Notes under the pieces: model-generated | The model's input: only the letters and a program-made list of their open reading frames with translations | Databases searched by the model: none | What the model was told of the DNA's origin: nothing | Shown: piece by piece, positions 1-5,742 of the stretch | Layout: every line of letters begins with the position of its first letter | Position numbering within the stretch: the stretch's first letter is position 1 | Made by a program: the position numbers and the translations under genes | Origin: a virus | Virus record (IMG/VR): IMGVR_UViG_3300033153_002816 | Coordinates: 1-20,533 of that record | Direction: 5' to 3' (one strand) | DNA length: 20,533 nt

Positions 1-237
1 GTAGTAGAGTATGTTGCTAGTAGAACATTTTTACATACAGAAGGTGCTCCTGCTGCGACATGGACAATTAACCATAATTTGGGTTTTAAATATTGTAATG
101 TTGAAGTTATCGTTGGAGATGTATCTGTTGCTGGAACTTATGATGAACCCGTAATTACATTTGTAACTGTCAATCAGTTAACAGTTGAGTTTGATGCCGC
201 AACTGAAGGAGTTGCTCAAGTAGTTGGAGGGGATTAA
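1..237 (+). CDS. Phage appendage/surface protein, C-terminal fragment (5' end outside window)
   Basis: Frame 1 is open from the first base to TAA at 235-237, followed at once by a second in-frame TAA at 238-240. The 78 visible residues contain a W-T-I-N-H-N-L-G motif near residues 21-28, then alternating beta-strand-like segments ending in a short Gly-containing tail. This W-x-I-x-H-N-L-G type of beta domain is common at the C-terminus of phage tail fibre and other virion surface proteins, so a structural role is likely. The rest of the protein lies upstream of the window and its size is unknown. The second stop overlaps the ATG of the Cys-rich gene (A of ATG is base 240), so the two are probably translationally coupled. 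The assignment as appendage rather than head decoration is inference. Confidence 0.6.
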   Translation, partial: VVEYVASRTFLHTEGAPAATWTINHNLGFKYCNVEVIVGDVSVAGTYDEPVITFVTVNQLTVEFDAATEGVAQVVGGD

Positions 238-239
238 TA

Positions 240-1070
240 ATGGCAGAGCAAGAGTGGACAGCTCCAGATCCGATAACTTCTGGTGCTAATAGAGTTCGTA
301 AAAGAACAATACATTTCACAGAACTACAGGATGCAATAGATGCGTGGTTAGCTGCGTATGGTGAAGCTCCTACTGGTTTTACTGATAGTCCTGCCACCGG
401 AGTTAGAATTAAAGTAACAGCTATTACGGAGATGCAAGATGCGGTAGACTACTTATATGGTTTATCCGATGATCCGGGTTGTGCTGTTTGTGATGAAGAT
501 GTCCCTTGGGGATGGACAGTACCAATTCTAACGTCATCTGTTTTACCTGATCATATAAACGAAATACGAGACAATACAAATACACTACAAGATGAACATT
601 GTTATCTATGTGATCTGTGTGATGGTGATGATGGTTGTACTCTTTGTGATTCGAGTTGCCACGAGGACGCTTGTGAGACTTGTGATGCGAGTTGTAATGC
701 AGATGCATGTGATTTATGTGACAGTGGGTGTAATGGATATTCTGGTTGCAGTCATTGTCATTCTTCTTGTTATAGTAATTCTTGTGATACATGCAACTCT
801 ACATGTTATCAATGGGATACAAAAGGCTCTTGTAGTCTGTGTGATAATAAATGTTACAATAATTCTTGTGATACATGTAATACATCTTGTCATAGTGGTT
901 ATTCCACATGTTCATGCAACTCTACATGTTATAATGATGAAGAGGCGTGTTCACTCTGCCACAATGAATGCTATGAAGATGCCGTATGTGATACGTGTGA
1001 TGCTTCATGTAATGTGGACGCTGGATGTGATGCCTGTGATGGTGTGGCATATAGGTATCCTTGGACATAG
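240..1070 (+). CDS. Cys-rich repeat protein, putative substrate of the adjacent radical SAM enzymes
   Basis: A 276-residue acidic protein with 37 Cys. Residues 1-118 hold three related motifs of the form aromatic-T-x-P ... h-x-E-[LMI]-[QR]-[DA]: W6 to about 38 (HFTELQDAID), F47 to about 73 (ITEMQDAVD) and W92 to about 116 (HINEIRDN). I recall such motifs in bacterial and phage surface proteins. C81 and C84 form a CxxC between motifs two and three. From C121 the chain is almost wholly Cys repeats: C121/C124/C127, then ten units of C-x2-C-x3-C starting at 133, 145, 157, 170, 182, 198, 210, 224, 237 and 250 (the one at 224 is C-x-C-x3-C), and a last CxxC at 263/266. There is no signal peptide or membrane segment. 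Two radical SAM genes follow directly, which suggests post-translational modification, probably of a virion component. A plain metal-binding or disulfide-rich protein is the alternative. Confidence 0.8.
   Translation: MAEQEWTAPDPITSGANRVRKRTIHFTELQDAIDAWLAAYGEAPTGFTDSPATGVRIKVTAITEMQDAVDYLYGLSDDPGCAVCDEDVPWGWTVPILTSSVLPDHINEIRDNTNTLQDEHCYLCDLCDGDDGCTLCDSSCHEDACETCDASCNADACDLCDSGCNGYSGCSHCHSSCYSNSCDTCNSTCYQWDTKGSCSLCDNKCYNNSCDTCNTSCHSGYSTCSCNSTCYNDEEACSLCHNECYEDAVCDTCDASCNVDAGCDACDGVAYRYPWT
636..1037 (+). repeat. Degenerate tandem repeats encoding C-x2-C-x3-C units
   Basis: This stretch codes for the ten Cys units (residues 133-266 of the Cys-rich protein). The units often form A/B pairs: A begins C-[ST]-[LH]-C and B begins C-[DE]-T-C. 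Pairs are at residues 133/145, 170/182, 198/210 and 237/250; units 157 and 224 stand alone. Spacing between units varies from 4 to 8 residues. At DNA level an 18-base stretch is identical at 776-793 and 860-877, and a 20-base stretch is identical at 790-809 and 913-932. This points to growth by duplication or recombination. The repeat is coding and is neither spacer-repeat nor intergenic. Confidence 0.85.
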
Positions 1071-1074
1071 GGGG
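1069..1074 (+). promoter_or_regulatory. Ribosome binding site deciding the radical SAM start
   Basis: AGGGGG overlaps the TAG stop of the Cys-rich gene (1068-1070). Its spacing of 4 bases to ATG 1079 is acceptable, while ATG 1076 would be only 1 base away and TTG 1061 lies upstream of it. It therefore supports 1079 as the start. Confidence 0.6.
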
Positions 1075-1078
1075 AATG

Positions 1079-2185
1079 ATGGAAATAGTACACGGATTAG
1101 ATATAGATAGAAAAATTGTAGAAAAAGAATTATACACTTCCAAAAAGAAGGGTGCTTTTTTAAGATACGAAGGTGAAGATACTATTTTAGAACCCGATTT
1201 AAAAGTATGGAATAAGATACATAGACTCAATGAAGAATCAGTGGGATATTTACATGCGTTTTACCACATGACTAATGAGTGTAATAAACATTGTGACTAT
1301 TGTTATAATAGATATTTGTTATTACAACTTCCGGGAGATACGTCTACAGAAAAACTTATAAAAAGTCTAGATGCATTCGTTCCTTCTGAACCAAAAGATT
1401 TATCTAGTACCTCTTTAAAAGAATATGTATATGATGGTGTTCATCCTATGATTAAATTCGTTGGTGGAGAACCGACAGTAGCAGATAGTTTACCTTCTTT
1501 TATAAACCACATTACTAACACAAGACAAAATAAAATATATATTTATACAAACGGTATAAAGTTATTAGATGGAGATTATTTAAAACAATTTGAAAATACA
1601 AATAAAATAATGTGGTCTTTGAGTACTGATAAAAATACACCGGAAGATTTTATCAGAAGTGTAACAGAAAATTTAATAAAGTTTAATTTTGAATATGGAT
1701 ATAATATAGTTATAGGTAAAACAGAAGATACCATTCAAAAAAATATGGTGATTGATAAAATTTGTAGGAGTTATGAACCGCAGGAAATTAGATATAGAGC
1801 ATTAGCTGATCATGTAAAAGGAGAATCAGATCATCTGAGTTCTGTTATGAAATTTATAGAAAGAACTAGAGATATAACATATGATTACTTTTTAAATAAT
1901 GCAGACTTTGGTCAGAGTGGATATGTTTCTATTTTACCATATGATAAAACAGAAAATCCAAATACAGGTCATGTAACAATAGCAAAAATTCCTGTATGGA
2001 AACACACTATTGCAGAATCAATAAACAAATGGGGGTCTTTCATTATAAATTCTACTTATATCAATACAGCAGGTGAATGTCATATGAACTCTCCTGACTT
2101 ATATAGGTTTAGAATGAAACATACAGAGGATTATATTTCGGAAGGGACAAAAATCATATGGGGTAAACAAAACCCCTACTGTTAG
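1079..2185 (+). CDS. Radical SAM enzyme lacking a SPASM domain
   Basis: A 368-residue protein when read from ATG 1079. The radical SAM cluster motif C-x3-C-x2-C is at C68, C72 and C75 (N-E-C-N-K-H-C-D-Y-C). The SAM-binding G-G-E-P is at about 129-132, and a Y-T-N-G strand is near 156-159, all in the usual order. This predicts a [4Fe-4S] cluster that cleaves S-adenosylmethionine to start a radical reaction. The C-terminal half has no multi-Cys auxiliary cluster motif; it holds only scattered Cys and ends in Cys. TTG 1061 in the same frame overlaps the upstream gene, but AGGGGG at 1069-1074 sits 4 bases before ATG 1079, so I prefer 1079 (ATG 1076 is also possible). The stop is 9 bases before the next ATG. 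The substrate is not known; position directly after the Cys-rich gene suggests that protein. Confidence 0.85.
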   Translation: MEIVHGLDIDRKIVEKELYTSKKKGAFLRYEGEDTILEPDLKVWNKIHRLNEESVGYLHAFYHMTNECNKHCDYCYNRYLLLQLPGDTSTEKLIKSLDAFVPSEPKDLSSTSLKEYVYDGVHPMIKFVGGEPTVADSLPSFINHITNTRQNKIYIYTNGIKLLDGDYLKQFENTNKIMWSLSTDKNTPEDFIRSVTENLIKFNFEYGYNIVIGKTEDTIQKNMVIDKICRSYEPQEIRYRALADHVKGESDHLSSVMKFIERTRDITYDYFLNNADFGQSGYVSILPYDKTENPNTGHVTIAKIPVWKHTIAESINKWGSFIINSTYINTAGECHMNSPDLYRFRMKHTEDYISEGTKIIWGKQNPYC

Positions 2186-2194
2186 GAGAAGCAA

Positions 2195-3052
2195 ATGAAA
2201 ATAGTACAAGGTAATAATCCGATAAAAGAAATTTTAGATGCGAATCCTGATAAAAAAATTGGTAAGTTGAGTATTAATTATAATAAAATAAATGACACTG
2301 AACTTTCTATGCACGCAGGACATAAATATTGTATTAGTGAGCTTCGTGCTGCTGGGTGTGAAATTATTATATTAGAGTTTATTAATACTTATAATATGTA
2401 CAGAGGTATTTCCGAAGATGGAAGAGTACTCCTCCTTGTTAATCAAGAGAAAGTATTAGAACTTTGTGAATTAGAAGAGATAGATATAGATTATGTGATA
2501 TATGATGCACTGGATTTAAAAGCAAAACTAACTCCAGAGTTTATTAAACTAGTTGATGATAGATTACAAATAGAAAATTATAGAGTTAATTTAAATATAC
2601 CTGATGATATGTTTAAAATGATGCGAGCAGTCTGTTTGTTTGCAACTAGAAGAAAGAATTCAAAAGATATTACAATGGTTCGATCATATAAAAATGGGTC
2701 GGATACTTTTGCAATACAACACTATTTAAAAAAATATTTATCTTGTGATCTTTTAGTTGTAAAACCTTTGATGATAGAAAATACTAATATCCCATACAGT
2801 ACTTTTACCGATTTTAATCCTGATGCGGAACAATTTAGGAATTATTTTTATAGTATAACAAAACAAGATTTAATATCTGATCTAAAGAATACCAAATTAA
2901 AACTACAAAAATATGCTAGTGGTTTAAATGTACGCATAGACAATTTATTAATTACAAAGAAGTCAGAGTTTGTCGGGGAAAATAATGTGCTCATTGCATT
3001 ACGATTCAGAGGAATGTTTAACACATCACTTTTTTTTAATAACTTACTATAA
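2195..3052 (+). CDS. Putative PanC-like HxGH nucleotidyl-transfer ligase
   Basis: A 285-residue protein that I place, with caution, near pantoate-beta-alanine ligase (PanC) in the HxGH nucleotidylyltransferase superfamily. Visible support: a short M-K-I-V start and a K-I-G strand at 21-23; then H-A-G-H at 40-43 matching the ATP-binding HxGH motif; then a helix and a hydrophobic strand ending near I-N (about 55-64), as in PanC G-H-x-x-L ... V-x-I-F-V-N. Later come a Y-K-N-G-S-D segment, a helix, and V-V-K-P-L-M-I-E, which sit where PanC has its E-K-D-x-Q-Q and P-T-x-R-E segments. The family adenylates a carboxylate and forms an amide bond, so a role in making or attaching a small group is conceivable. 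The MSSRN-like loop is poorly conserved and catalysis is unproven. The gene is sandwiched between two radical SAM genes, with GGAG at 2185-2188. Confidence 0.5.
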   Translation: MKIVQGNNPIKEILDANPDKKIGKLSINYNKINDTELSMHAGHKYCISELRAAGCEIIILEFINTYNMYRGISEDGRVLLLVNQEKVLELCELEEIDIDYVIYDALDLKAKLTPEFIKLVDDRLQIENYRVNLNIPDDMFKMMRAVCLFATRRKNSKDITMVRSYKNGSDTFAIQHYLKKYLSCDLLVVKPLMIENTNIPYSTFTDFNPDAEQFRNYFYSITKQDLISDLKNTKLKLQKYASGLNVRIDNLLITKKSEFVGENNVLIALRFRGMFNTSLFFNNLL

Positions 3053-3065
3053 CGGGGGAATTTAA

Positions 3066-4442
3066 ATGGGAGTACCTAAACCAACAGGTACAACAATAGA
3101 TTTAACAGAGGCTTGTAATTTAGCTTGTGACTATTGTTTTACATGGAATGCTAAACATAAGAGAAAGAGTATCACTGAGGGGATGGCTAAGAAAATTATA
3201 AAGTGGTGGCTTCCACAAACAGATGATACACAAAATAACCAACTTTCTTTTTGGGGTGGAGAACCTCTTTTAGAATATGAGTTGATGAAAAAATTAGTAC
3301 GCTTTGCGTCCAACATGTGTGAACAAATCGGACACAAACCTTTAGAGTACGGTGGAACAACAAATGGATTACTCTATACTCCTGATAAAGTTGAATGGTG
3401 TTTAGAAAATAATTCTTTATTTATGGTATCACTAGATGGTATTCAACCATTGCATGATAAACACAGAATTCTACCATCAGGAAAGGGCAGTTGGAAAATA
3501 ATAGATAAAAATTTAAGAGCAGCATTAAAAATATTTCCCCAGCAAAAAATAAGATCATCATTAACAGATGATACGATAGAATATTTTTTTGAGAGTATAC
3601 AGTATTTTGTAGAGGACTTAGGTATAACAGATTTAGCATACTCTCCCGTGTATGAGAATGAATGGAATCAAAAATCATTAGATATATTGGCAGAACAGTT
3701 TGAACTGATAATAAACTTCGTAATTAAAAAAGCCAAAGAAGGTACTATTGTTAGCCTAAAACATCTCAATGATGAAGCAAATTTATCTGGAAAGAAAACT
3801 ATTCGTAATCCATGCGGTGCTGGTAGGGGTTATTCTGCATGGTCAGTAGATGGGTTTATGTTTCCATGCCATAGATTTAATAAGCATGGTATAACATCAT
3901 TCGTGAGAGCAAATCTTCCCACTATTATTGCGAAACCCAAAGGCAATTGGTTTGAATATTGCAATGAGGAATGGAGGAAATCATTTTATGAATGGAAAAA
4001 TAACGTTCCTAAACAATGTACTGATTGTGATATATTTGATAAGTCTATATGTAATGGTGGATGTTATGCTGTTAATTGGGACTTAACTGGTTCCTTATAT
4101 AAACAACCAGAGAGCGTGTGTAATTATAGTAGAGTTCAACATGAGGCTGGAATGAAATATAAAGAAGCAGCTAAGGAAGCAGGTATAGTTATACCCAAAT
4201 CAAAATGGGAACCACGGGTTAAAAAGAATAAAGGTTGTGTTTGTTATAATGCATGTTATAATGAAGGTACAGAGCAGGAAATTACACATATAGATAGAAG
4301 TACAGATATGTCTTGTGTGTGTTATAATGCTTCTTACAGTGGTGAGAAAAACCCACAACACAGAACAATACAAGAATTAGATAAACAACGTGCAGCAGAA
4401 CGAAGAATAATAGAAGCTGCTCAAAAGCTGATAAAGGAATAG
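3066..4442 (+). CDS. Radical SAM/SPASM maturase with substrate-like C-terminal extension
   Basis: A 458-residue protein. Radical SAM motif C17-x3-C21-x2-C24, G-G-E-P at 64-67, T-N-G at 99-101 and S-L-D-G at 122-125. The SPASM region has the expected seven Cys: C250-x12-G-x4-C268, then C318-x2-C321-x7-C329-x3-C333, and C352. The middle gap is x7 rather than the more usual x5. SPASM proteins bind two auxiliary Fe-S clusters and are typical maturases of RiPPs and anaerobic sulfatases. After about residue 375 an extra basic tail follows, carrying C391-V-C393-Y-N-A-C397-Y-N-E and C417-V-C419-Y-N-A-S423-Y, then a charged helix. The first motif has the same Cys spacing and following Y-N-acid as unit C224-C230 of the upstream Cys-rich protein. 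This ties the enzyme to that protein as its likely substrate. GGGGG at 3054-3058 is the ribosome binding site. Confidence 0.88.
   Translation: MGVPKPTGTTIDLTEACNLACDYCFTWNAKHKRKSITEGMAKKIIKWWLPQTDDTQNNQLSFWGGEPLLEYELMKKLVRFASNMCEQIGHKPLEYGGTTNGLLYTPDKVEWCLENNSLFMVSLDGIQPLHDKHRILPSGKGSWKIIDKNLRAALKIFPQQKIRSSLTDDTIEYFFESIQYFVEDLGITDLAYSPVYENEWNQKSLDILAEQFELIINFVIKKAKEGTIVSLKHLNDEANLSGKKTIRNPCGAGRGYSAWSVDGFMFPCHRFNKHGITSFVRANLPTIIAKPKGNWFEYCNEEWRKSFYEWKNNVPKQCTDCDIFDKSICNGGCYAVNWDLTGSLYKQPESVCNYSRVQHEAGMKYKEAAKEAGIVIPKSKWEPRVKKNKGCVCYNACYNEGTEQEITHIDRSTDMSCVCYNASYSGEKNPQHRTIQELDKQRAAERRIIEAAQKLIKE
4236..4346 (+). other. Substrate-mimic segment in the SPASM enzyme tail
   Basis: This codes for residues 391-427 of the SPASM enzyme. 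Two copies of C-V-C-Y-N-A-[CS]-Y are separated by 19 residues. The first copy, C-x-C-x3-C-Y-N-E, matches the shortened unit C-S-C-N-S-T-C-Y-N-D of the Cys-rich protein (DNA 909-944). The second copy has Ser for the third Cys and a Ser-Gly after the Tyr. It may be an evolutionary capture of a substrate repeat, a docking mimic, an auto-modified tail, or an extra metal site. Confidence 0.65.
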
Positions 4443-4445
4443 ATT

Positions 4446-5111
4446 ATGGCTGAGTGGATAGGTAGCCCTGATAATTATGAATCATCCAGTACAACTACAG
4501 TAGGCGCTCTTCTTACGAGTGCTAGGTATGATTTACAAGATAGAGGTGGTCAGAAGTGGGATGACGATCAGATGGTTGATTATATTAACCGTGTGATACA
4601 ATTGTTAGATAAACTTTTGATAGCACGAAATTCTGATTTCACAATAACACATAGTTCTACAACTCTAGCTGATGGTGACAATACCGTTTCCCAACCTTCT
4701 AGGAGTGTTAATGTTCTTGCAGTGTATCGTGGAATCCATTTAATTTGTAAAGCACCATTGATAGATGTAATGCATCGGTTCCAATCAAATGATGAAAATT
4801 CTAATACGGGCATACCTAATTACTGGTCACACAATGCAACTAATTTTTATTTTGATATTGAATCTGATGCTGATTATACTATAGATGCTTATTACCATGT
4901 CAAATCTGCCGTACTAACTATATTAAGTTACATGCCATACGATGATTATTTCAATGAGTATATAAGAGAGGCTCTCGTTGTTATGGCTACGAAAGCTAAA
5001 GAGGATAAACCAGTTAATGTTGATTTGTTATTTTTAGATATGTTTAAGCAAGCTGTAAATAGTATGGTTGTCGGACGTAACTTTGTAAAAAAATATAACT
5101 TGGGGTTTTAA
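4446..5111 (+). CDS. Phage adaptor-like head-tail connector protein
   Basis: A 221-residue protein. After a short Thr/Ser-rich N-terminus comes a helical segment with L-L-T-S-A-R-Y-D-L-Q-D ... K-W-D-D-D-Q-M-V-D-Y-I-N at about 22-47, the pattern of phage adaptor proteins (short helical bundle that joins portal and tail, often starting I-x-x-x-R-x-x-L-x-D ... W-x-D-x-E-L-x-x-W-I-N). A central beta part and a C-terminal helix (about 165-205) follow. No Cys motifs or membrane segments. It begins 3 bases after the SPASM gene stop with AAGGA upstream, and is followed by a second adaptor-like gene 1 base later. The family call rests on pattern and order only. Confidence 0.6.
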   Translation: MAEWIGSPDNYESSSTTTVGALLTSARYDLQDRGGQKWDDDQMVDYINRVIQLLDKLLIARNSDFTITHSSTTLADGDNTVSQPSRSVNVLAVYRGIHLICKAPLIDVMHRFQSNDENSNTGIPNYWSHNATNFYFDIESDADYTIDAYYHVKSAVLTILSYMPYDDYFNEYIREALVVMATKAKEDKPVNVDLLFLDMFKQAVNSMVVGRNFVKKYNLGF

Positions 5112-5112
5112 A

Positions 5113-5730
5113 ATGGCATATTCAGTAGCAAACGCAATCACAGAAATTAGAGCTTTAATAAATGAGCCTACTCCGGGGTTCTGGACTGATACAGAAATAA
5201 CTAATTGGATTAAAGAGGGCACTCTGGATTTGAGTACCAAATTGTTATGTGTTGAGAGTGAGGAAACTATTACTCTAGTTACTGATCAGTGGGTATACTC
5301 ATCCAGTGACGAGACGTGGTTAGGCACTTCATTAAAAGTAAAAGCATGTTACTATGATGATGATACTACAGCCAGAGGATTGCAACGAATAGACGTTCAG
5401 AAATTTGGTCATGTGCAGAACACGACAGGTAATCCTACACATTTCTATGAGAACAATAGGAAGTTTTACATATCTCCAACACCCACATCAACTCAAAATG
5501 GTAATGATATTACAGTTCTTGTTTCATCTGAGACTGATGATTTCACTGAGTTGCGAGATGAACACCAACCAATAGTCTTTTTATTTTGTGCATCTAAAGC
5601 CAAAGTTAAAGATAGGTTGTTTCAGGAATCAGCTTTATATTTAACACAATATATAAATACAATCAATCACGAAAGAAAAGACAAGTACGATTTCGGAACT
5701 GAGCCGTTTAGTAACTTCACATTAAAATAG
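5113..5730 (+). CDS. Second phage adaptor-like head-tail connector protein
   Basis: A 205-residue protein with the same N-terminal layout as its upstream neighbour: A-I-T-E-I-R-A-L-I-N-E-P ... F-W-T-D-T-E-I-T-N-W-I-K-E-G at about 8-37, typical of phage adaptor/connector proteins. The middle is beta-rich with an F-Y-x-x-x-x-x-K-F-Y-I-S-P-T-P segment near 115-130, as in related adaptors. A helix near 150-190 ends the fold. Two consecutive genes of this kind suggest two rings of the neck, as in podoviruses with separate adaptor layers, or a duplication. GGGG at about 5103-5106 serves as the ribosome binding site. Confidence 0.68.
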   Translation: MAYSVANAITEIRALINEPTPGFWTDTEITNWIKEGTLDLSTKLLCVESEETITLVTDQWVYSSSDETWLGTSLKVKACYYDDDTTARGLQRIDVQKFGHVQNTTGNPTHFYENNRKFYISPTPTSTQNGNDITVLVSSETDDFTELRDEHQPIVFLFCASKAKVKDRLFQESALYLTQYINTINHERKDKYDFGTEPFSNFTLK

Positions 5731-5733
5731 GGA
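5729..5733 (+). promoter_or_regulatory. Ribosome binding site supporting a TTG start
   Basis: AGGGA lies 9 bases before TTG 5743 and overlaps the stop of the preceding gene. The next in-frame ATG of the long gene is about 28 codons further in and has no comparable upstream site, so the rare TTG start is preferred. Confidence 0.45.
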
Positions 5734-5742
5734 CATACCGTT

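Noticed and set aside
424-792. His/Asn-rich 122-codon open frame on the minus strand
   Set aside because: The antisense shadow of the same repeats (ACA/CAC/CAT from TGT/GTG/ATG).
636-1037. CRISPR-like or variable-repeat array
   Set aside because: Repeat units are in-frame codons of varying length with no unique spacers, and there are no Cas genes.
600-1070. Diversity-generating retroelement target
   Set aside because: No reverse transcriptase and no template/variable repeat pair with adenine-specific changes were seen in the window.
240-1070. Metallothionein or zinc-ribbon protein as the sole explanation of the Cys repeats
   Set aside because: Possible, but the two adjacent radical SAM genes and the matching motif in the maturase tail make a modified substrate more likely; kept as an alternative in the feature.
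1061-1078. TTG at 1061 as the start of the first radical SAM gene
   Set aside because: It overlaps the previous coding region and has no ribosome binding site, whereas AGGGGG is well placed for ATG 1079.
592-1110. A 172-codon open frame on the plus strand rich in Val/Ile/Met, apparently membrane-like
   Set aside because: It is the +1 frame of the TGT-GAT repeats of the Cys-rich gene, which read as GTG-AT in that frame; no ribosome binding site of its own and no independent composition.
1079-2185. Radical SAM genes as QueE (7-deazaguanine DNA modification) or NrdG (anaerobic nucleotide reductase activator), both common in phages
   Set aside because: Both proteins here are longer, no QueC/QueD/FolE or NrdD partner is present, and the second has a SPASM domain, which those families lack.
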